This document shows, one piece after another, positions 6,819 through 10,917 of a stretch of DNA of 10,917 nt. The first letter of the stretch is position 1. Each line of letters starts with the position of its first letter. The stretch is from positions 1 through 10,917 of the forward strand of contig CAILKC010000850.1 of assembly GCA_903834675.1 (NCBI GenBank), in the 5' to 3' direction. The notes under the pieces are model-generated. The model saw only the letters and a program-made list of their open reading frames with translations, did no database searches and was not told where the DNA came from. The DNA is from an uncultured Victivallales bacterium (GTDB lineage Bacteria > Verrucomicrobiota > Lentisphaeria > Oligosphaerales > JAFGRS01). The position numbers were made by a program, and so were the translations under genes.

Positions 6819-8822
6819 TCATGGTGGGCGTCCGGCAATGTAGTAGTAGGCCGAGCCGACGACCATGGGAAGGAGGTTGCCGAGGACGCTGCCGGCGATG
6901 ATGCCGATCATGAGTGGCTTCAAGCGCTCGTAGAGCCGCGCGCCGCCGTACTTGGTAACCCCGACCTTGATCAGCCAGGCGAGTAGAAACGTAAACCAGG
7001 TGTAGAAGGAGGGGAAGCCACCCAGGAAAACGAACGCCATGGGGTGCAGGGGCCACCAGGTGAAGCGCAGACGGGCAAAGGCCAGGGCCAGCGCGATGCC
7101 CATGGCGATGAAGAAGGCCAGGACCTGCCGACGGTCGGGCGAGACGTAGGCGGCACGGTCCCAGCCATGCACAGCAGCGGCGGTCTCGAGCAGATCGTGG
7201 GCGCGCAGTTTCTGCTTGACTTCGACCATGTTCTCGAAGGAGTACCAGGCCGTCGCCCGGGGCCAGCCTTCCCGAGGGGCACCGCGGTCGTACTGCCAGT
7301 AGATGTTGCAGGGAACCGCCACCAGCATGGCCAGCAGAATGATGGCGACGCCCCACTTGGCCAGGCGGGCCAGATTCAACCCGCAGGTATCGCCCAGCTT
7401 CAGGGCCTGGGCGAAGAAGGGCATGGGGGCCCAGCCGGGACCACTCACCAGCACGGTGGAGACCAGGAACATGGTCAGCAACGTCCGCGGGCCGAGGGCC
7501 GCGGTGCCGCAGAAGGCCCAGATCATAACACAGGGGTAGACGTAGGTGCCGATGATGAAGCCGCCCGTTTCGGCATTCATGCGACTGATGACCACATGCA
7601 CCATGTAGACCAGCAGCGTGTAGACGATGGCGAGTTGCCAGTCCAGGCCTACCAGCATCAGTTGCCCGATGAATAGACCGGTGCAGACCAGAAACACGCG
7701 CATGCCCCACACCGCGTGCGGCTCGATGGCATCGCGGGAGGTCATGCCGACGCTGCGGCGCAGGACGTTCTGGTAGTAATGCCGACCGGTGTACAGCAAC
7801 ATTACCAGGATGGCGAAATAGCCGCCGGCGTAGATGGACTGCTCAAGACTGGGGCCCAGCATGCGACCGCAGCGGAAAGGCACGCCGTACATCGCGAAGG
7901 TCCCGAAGATGATGCAGTAGATGAACGGGGTGACGGTCAAGGTGAAGGTCACATCGGTGCGCAGGAAGTAGGCAAGCCCCAGCACCGGCCACCAGATATT
8001 GAGGTAGAACAGGCCGCTGCCAGAGCCTTGGGTGAGCACCGGGGCGAGGGGCGACAGCGCCGAACAGTCGAAGGTGGTCCGAATCTGGATGAGCAGGTCC
8101 GGCAGCCAGCGAATCAGGTAGTTATTGAGATGGATGAGGAAAACGAAGAGACAGCCGATCCAGAACAGCTTCTGGCGCAGGAAGGCCGGTCGGCCGCTGG
8201 CATCCGGCAGGATGGCGAGGGTAAAGGTGGTGATGGGATAGGGCAGTTGTTCGTGGCGCGCCCACTGGGTGTGGAAGACGGCGGCCAGAGCCAGCATGGC
8301 GACGGTGGCGGAAAATAACAGCGGCAGCCAGAAGGCCAGGGTGCGGGTCCAGGCCGACCAGGGCACGTCGAAGGGCGAGATGCGGCGGTCCCCGACCGAG
8401 AGGCCGGTCACGTAGCCATCCAGGGCACGACTCTCGTTGCCCTTGATGTCGGCCAGCATCCGCGGCGGCGCGATCTCGACCACGTTCTCGCTGGCCCAGC
8501 CCGGACGCTGGCGCACATCGTGATGTGGCATCATGGCGAGGGTGGGGAGGTACTGGATCAGGCCCAGCCCGGGAATGCCGCAGGCGAGCAAGACGAAACA
8601 GACGATGACCGATAGCTCGGGTCCGGAAAAGCGGATGCGACCCCCCAGGCGGCAGAGAAACGGCTGAACCATGATCACGAAAAGAACCAGGCTGCCGTAC
8701 ACCGCCACCGGCATCAGCGAGGAGATGAATAGCCCCTGGCGGATGACTTCGTCAAAGAAATAGCAGACGGCGCTGATGAACACGACACCCAACAGGCCGA
8801 TGATGACCGCCCGCCTGGTCAT
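6819..8822 (-). CDS. Polytopic membrane protein, DUF6785/DUF6784-like, OPT-transporter-like
   Basis: The 667-residue product has about 14-16 hydrophobic segments, near residues 5-22, 32-52, 68-93, 160-182, 218-238, 272-312, 331-346, 371-413, 422-462, 490-508, 565-583, 593-619 and 635-660. A larger non-membrane loop lies at about 94-158 and another at 510-564. RHEQLPYPITTF (189-200), SRMNAETGG (413-421) and the C-terminal WWPLHPMAFVFLGGFPSFYTW (589-609) followed by KYGGARLYERLKPLMIG (624-640) recall the DUF6785 and DUF6784 domains, and more distantly oligopeptide (OPT) transporters, which share the (K/Q)LPYP-type segment. A permease role is plausible but the substrate is unknown. The ATG at 8822 has AGGAAAG (8831-8837) 8 nt upstream. 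It is followed on the same strand by the secreted propeller gene, which could be a functional partner. The domain name is given from remembered family patterns, not from a search. Confidence 0.88.
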   Translation of the reverse strand: MTRRAVIIGLLGVVFISAVCYFFDEVIRQGLFISSLMPVAVYGSLVLFVIMVQPFLCRLGGRIRFSGPELSVIVCFVLLACGIPGLGLIQYLPTLAMMPHHDVRQRPGWASENVVEIAPPRMLADIKGNESRALDGYVTGLSVGDRRISPFDVPWSAWTRTLAFWLPLLFSATVAMLALAAVFHTQWARHEQLPYPITTFTLAILPDASGRPAFLRQKLFWIGCLFVFLIHLNNYLIRWLPDLLIQIRTTFDCSALSPLAPVLTQGSGSGLFYLNIWWPVLGLAYFLRTDVTFTLTVTPFIYCIIFGTFAMYGVPFRCGRMLGPSLEQSIYAGGYFAILVMLLYTGRHYYQNVLRRSVGMTSRDAIEPHAVWGMRVFLVCTGLFIGQLMLVGLDWQLAIVYTLLVYMVHVVISRMNAETGGFIIGTYVYPCVMIWAFCGTAALGPRTLLTMFLVSTVLVSGPGWAPMPFFAQALKLGDTCGLNLARLAKWGVAIILLAMLVAVPCNIYWQYDRGAPREGWPRATAWYSFENMVEVKQKLRAHDLLETAAAVHGWDRAAYVSPDRRQVLAFFIAMGIALALAFARLRFTWWPLHPMAFVFLGGFPSFYTWFTFLLAWLIKVGVTKYGGARLYERLKPLMIGIIAGSVLGNLLPMVVGSAYYYIAGRPP

Positions 8823-8906
8823 AGAGGATGCTTTCCTGCTACGGCTTCGACCCTGATCCCGGGGCCGCGGCCGACCGCGCTGAAGGCGGCAGCCATTCCC
8901 TCCTCT

Positions 8907-8934
8907 AAGATGGAAGCAGATTCGGGAGAGTCAA
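8907..8934 (-). promoter_or_regulatory. Tentative sigma70-like promoter for the membrane-protein gene
   Basis: On the minus strand TTGACT (8934-8929) matches five of six -35 bases. It is followed after 16 nt by CATCTT (8912-8907), a poor -10 box with three of six matches. It would start transcription about 80 nt before the ATG at 8822. The short inverted pair GTAAC/GTTAC lies about 35 nt upstream. Consensus agreement is weak and promoter rules for this phylum are uncertain. Confidence 0.2.
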
Positions 8935-8985
8935 CGCCGCCGGCAACTTCAGGGGAATGCATCAAGGGTAACTTCTCAGGTTACA

Positions 8986-9074
8986 ACTCAGGTGTATTTC
9001 CCTGCCCCAACGGGGTTGCGTCTTGGCACCCTGACCCAACCCCGTTGGGGCAGGATACGCAGTTGCCCCTGAGT
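8986..9074. repeat. Long inverted repeat with self-complementary arms (REP/BIME-like or cruciform)
   Basis: The core is a perfect 18-bp inverted repeat: CCTGCCCCAACGGGGTTG at 9001-9018 and its reverse complement at 9037-9054, separated by 18 nt. Pairing resumes outside a 3-nt bulge as GTAT (8994-8997) with ATAC (9055-9058), and again as ACTCAGG (8986-8992) with CCTGAGT (9068-9074). Each arm is itself a small hairpin: CCCC-AAC-GGGG at 9005-9015 and CCCC-GTT-GGGG at 9040-9050. The element can therefore form one long stem or two short ones. It lies about 110 nt downstream of the UroD-like stop on the minus strand and could end that transcript. No T-run follows on either strand, so it is not a classical intrinsic terminator. 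A paired REP element is the closest known form. Confidence 0.85.
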
Positions 9075-9165
9075 CGTCACGCAGAGGATTGGGGACCCGA
9101 ACGAACCAGGCCAGCCGACGGCAGCTCTGGACCGCGGGCTCCACGCCGCACCGGTGGGCCGGAGT

Positions 9166-10125
9166 TCACGGGCGAAAGGCGCCGCGGTACTGCTCCAGCG
9201 CCGCGCAGATGGCTTCGATGTTTTCCAGGGGCACATCCGGTCCGCACTCCGCGGTCAGCCAGAGGCCGCCTGCGGGCGCCCCGAGGGCCGCCACGCACTC
9301 GCGGACGTGGTCGTTGATCTCCTGCGGCGTGGCAAAGGGGAAGAGCTGCCGGTCGAGGTCCAGGTTGATGCACACCTTGCCCTTGCACTCACGCACGAGG
9401 CCCTCCAGCCCATTGGCTCGAATCTGCGGGTTGAGCACGTTCACGCCGCACTCGATCAGGTCCTTGATGATGGGAACGATGTGGCCGTCAGTATGCATGT
9501 AGACGTTTGTCCCCGCCGCGTGGCAAAGACCATACATACGAGCATAGCACGGTTTGAGGTATCGCCGCCAGGTGTGCTCGCCCAGCGCGAGCCGGTCCTG
9601 CATGCCCAAGTCATCCCCGAAATGCATCATACTGGGCTTCTTCTGCAGCAACCGGGTAATCTCACCGCAGTTGTACTCCAGCACCGTGTCCACCAGTAGC
9701 TGCAACTCGGGGGCGTTCTCGGCGAAGTCGATCATCAGCTCTTCAAAGCCGCGCAAGTCCGCCAGAATCAGCCACATGAAGCCGTGCTTGAAGCCAGATC
9801 CGGCCGGCGGGGCCTTGAGCCGGTGGACGTCCGCACGGGTGGGGACAGGGTGGCCCGTGACGATGGCCTCGACGCCGTGCTGGATGTTGCTCCAGACGCA
9901 ACCCCAGGCGTCCACATGCTCGCCGAGGGCATACGTCGCAGGCACGTAGTCGTAGTTTCGGGCCTGGTCGCCTGGCTGCCCGAAGATGAGCGGATGCCGA
10001 CGAACCAGCGCCTCCAGCCTCTCGCGATACTGGATCCAGGCCGCCGGCAGCAGACTCACCTGTACCGGAATGTACTCGGGGTGGTCGAAACACATGGCCT
10101 TGGTACGGTCGTCTGACATGCTCAC
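9166..10125 (-). CDS. Second UroD-family (COG0407-like) protein with divergent metal site
   Basis: This 319-residue protein has the UroD-like barrel and is shorter than the other copy (382), mainly in the N-terminal part. Recognisable parts are FGDDLGMQDRLALGEHTWRRY (169-189), NVYMHTDGHIVPIIKDLIECGVNVLNP (207-233) and GLWLTAECGPDVPLENIEAI (287-306). Where methyltransferase members have H-x-C, this protein has H211-T-D213, and a Cys (C294) sits where their third ligand is expected. A metal could thus be held by His, Asp and Cys (inference). The HemE RQAGR signature is absent, so heme synthesis is unlikely. The start is GTG at 10125, overlapping the cupin stop as GTGA. AAGGAG (10130-10135) lies 4 nt before it. 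An ATG two codons later (10119) is 10 nt from the same site and remains possible. The cupin coupling suggests a shared pathway. The reaction is unknown: corrinoid-linked methyl transfer or a decarboxylation are both open. Confidence 0.9.
   Translation of the reverse strand: MSMSDDRTKAMCFDHPEYIPVQVSLLPAAWIQYRERLEALVRRHPLIFGQPGDQARNYDYVPATYALGEHVDAWGCVWSNIQHGVEAIVTGHPVPTRADVHRLKAPPAGSGFKHGFMWLILADLRGFEELMIDFAENAPELQLLVDTVLEYNCGEITRLLQKKPSMMHFGDDLGMQDRLALGEHTWRRYLKPCYARMYGLCHAAGTNVYMHTDGHIVPIIKDLIECGVNVLNPQIRANGLEGLVRECKGKVCINLDLDRQLFPFATPQEINDHVRECVAALGAPAGGLWLTAECGPDVPLENIEAICAALEQYRGAFRP
10122..10125 (-). promoter_or_regulatory. GTGA stop-start overlap (translational coupling)
   Basis: The cupin TGA stop and the GTG start of the UroD-like gene share four bases on the minus strand. 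AAGGAG (10130-10135) lies inside the cupin's last codons and serves the downstream gene. Such overlaps usually couple the translation of proteins that work together. Confidence 0.7.
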
Positions 10126-10682
10126 GGAACTCCTTCCGAGCCACCCCGGCCGGGCTGGTCGAGGTGGCCCGCGCGAACCACGCGGAACTGCCCGGAGGCG
10201 ACATCGAGATCGTAGATGTTGAAGTTGGTGCGGAGGTCGAACCCGGGCTTGTGGATGGCCAGGTTAAGAGACGCCGACCCCTCCTTGTCGCAGCTTGTGA
10301 TCCGGTGGAAAACGCCTACGGGCCAGCCCAGGATGGCGCCGCCCTCGGCCAGCACCTGGCTGCCGTGCAGGACCAGGTTCGGCTTCACGGTGAAGTGCTC
10401 CATGCTGCCGTGTTCGGGCGAGTAGAGTTCGACGTAGCGGGTGCCGTGGAAGACGATCAGATTGTCGATCTGGTGGGTATGCATGTACCACGGCCGCGGC
10501 ACATAGCCTACGGGTCCCGGGGACACCGCACCGCGGGCGTGGAGGACCCGGTCAAAGGCGGCGACCTCGCCCACCTCGGCCAGCTTCAGGCAATCGAAGA
10601 TGACGCCGGGAGTACGGCGCATTTCGTGCCATGGAATGAGGTGGTAGAGGCCTGATCTCTGGCGTGATGCGCCGATACTCAT
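10122..10682 (-). CDS. Single-domain cupin protein
   Basis: The 186-residue product shows both cupin motifs. Motif 1 is MHTHQID (67-73), giving the metal-binding pair H68 and H70, followed by the usual strand and Gly (G80). Motif 2 is PVGVFH (121-126), an exact P-x-G-x-x-H with H126 as the third His. The conserved Glu of motif 1 is not obvious; D73 may stand in. Cupins of this size bind a metal and act as isomerases, dioxygenases, epimerases or sugar-binding proteins, so the reaction is not predictable. There is no signal peptide. The ATG at 10682 is the first possible start after an in-frame upstream TAA, but no good Shine-Dalgarno is visible before it. The gene ends with TGA inside the GTGA start overlap of the UroD-like gene, indicating translational coupling. 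Confidence 0.88.
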   Translation of the reverse strand: MSIGASRQRSGLYHLIPWHEMRRTPGVIFDCLKLAEVGEVAAFDRVLHARGAVSPGPVGYVPRPWYMHTHQIDNLIVFHGTRYVELYSPEHGSMEHFTVKPNLVLHGSQVLAEGGAILGWPVGVFHRITSCDKEGSASLNLAIHKPGFDLRTNFNIYDLDVASGQFRVVRAGHLDQPGRGGSEGVP

Positions 10683-10806
10683 AACGCTGGTCCCGACGGG
10701 ACGCGGAGCCCGCTTCCCAGGAACTTACCCTGACACCGCCAGCCGCGCCAGCGCCGCGCGGGGGCGGGCAGGGCTGTTTCAAGAAAGAGACCCCCGCTGG
10801 ATCTGG

Positions 10807-10878
10807 CAGGCGTCTGGCCTGACCCCGCTTGCCTCCCTGGAGCCCGCGATGCCCAGCCCGTTTCGGGCGGGTTCGCGG
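10807..10878. repeat. Hairpin cluster upstream of the cupin gene
   Basis: CAGGC-GTCTG-GCCTG at 10807-10821 is a 5-bp hairpin. A larger nested one spans 10844-10878: an outer CCGCGA/TCGCGG (10844-10849 and 10873-10878) encloses CCC-A-GCCCG-TTT-CGGGC-GGG (10852-10871), with one bulged A. There is no T-run after it on either strand. It may be a leader structure, an upstream terminator or a repeat element. I see no clear promoter for the cupin operon in 10683-10917. Confidence 0.55.
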
Positions 10879-10898
10879 TATCCCCAGAGACGGCGGAA

Positions 10899-10917
10899 GC
10901 CCCGGCCGTGCCGGGGC
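10899..10917. terminator. Perfect 7-bp hairpin at the right window edge
   Basis: GCCCCGG (10899-10905) pairs with CCGGGGC (10911-10917) around the loop CCGTG. The hairpin ends exactly at the window edge, so the stem may continue and any following T-run is out of view. It could be the terminator of a plus-strand transcript or of a gene beyond the window. A repeat-element role is equally possible. Confidence 0.45.

Larger units (their letters stand above)
8823..9165. other. 343-bp intergenic region between the UroD-like and membrane-protein genes
   Basis: This gap contains, from left to right, the leader of the membrane-protein gene, a possible weak promoter (8907-8934), a GTAAC/GTTAC inverted pair (8968-8972 and 8980-8984), two ctcagg copies 12 bp apart (8975-8980 and 8987-8992), and the strong inverted repeat at 9001-9054. 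The plus-strand reading frame that crosses it looks like no known protein and extends into the UroD-like gene, so it is not annotated. Nothing recognisable was seen at 9075-9165. Confidence 0.7.

Noticed and set aside
6697..7710. Second minus-strand frame over the membrane-protein gene
   Set aside because: Out-of-frame shadow; the 6819-8822 frame has regular membrane helices and family motifs.
8910..9317. Plus-strand open frame covering the inverted repeat
   Set aside because: Translation is low complexity and runs antisense into the UroD-like gene; the stretch is better explained by the inverted repeat.

Overview
The window is high-GC bacterial DNA with eight protein genes and no rRNA, tRNA, transposase or phage gene. 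The gene content suggests an uncultured bacterium of the Planctomycetota, Lentisphaerota or Armatimonadota type: a DUF1559-like prepilin with an FTLIELL start, a DUF6785/DUF6784-type membrane protein, UroD-like methyltransferases, a non-pyrrolysine MttB-like protein and a xylose-isomerase-like TIM barrel. The phylum cannot be fixed from this window.

Layout. Positions 1-253 hold three copies of a 40-bp GC-rich repeat, probably the edge of a larger repeat array. A two-gene minus-strand operon follows (2929 down to 273): an MttB/COG5598 methyltransferase, then a UroD/MtaA-like (COG0407) protein. A 114-bp divergent intergenic region separates it from two plus-strand genes, a sugar phosphate isomerase/epimerase-like protein (3044-3964) and a pseudopilin-like protein (4062-4766). 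The pseudopilin gene converges, with an 11-bp gap, on a second minus-strand block. In transcription order that block is a cupin (10682-10122), a second UroD-like protein (10125-9166, 4-bp overlap with the cupin), a 343-bp gap with a strong inverted repeat, a polytopic membrane protein (8822-6819) and an exported beta-propeller protein (6700-4778).

How the genes may work together. MttB-like and UroD/MtaA-like proteins are the two methyltransferase halves of corrinoid-dependent demethylation: the first moves a methyl group from a substrate to a corrinoid protein, the second moves it from the corrinoid to an acceptor. Their adjacency suggests demethylation of a methylated compound, but no corrinoid protein gene is present here. 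The isomerase/epimerase and the cupin are common partners in carbohydrate or small-molecule catabolism. The membrane protein and the secreted propeller may serve uptake or surface sensing. These links rest on context; no substrate can be named.

The most unusual items are the 5' repeat array, the cruciform-like inverted repeat at 8986-9074, the differing metal-ligand signatures of the two UroD-like proteins, and the MttB homologue without pyrrolysine.
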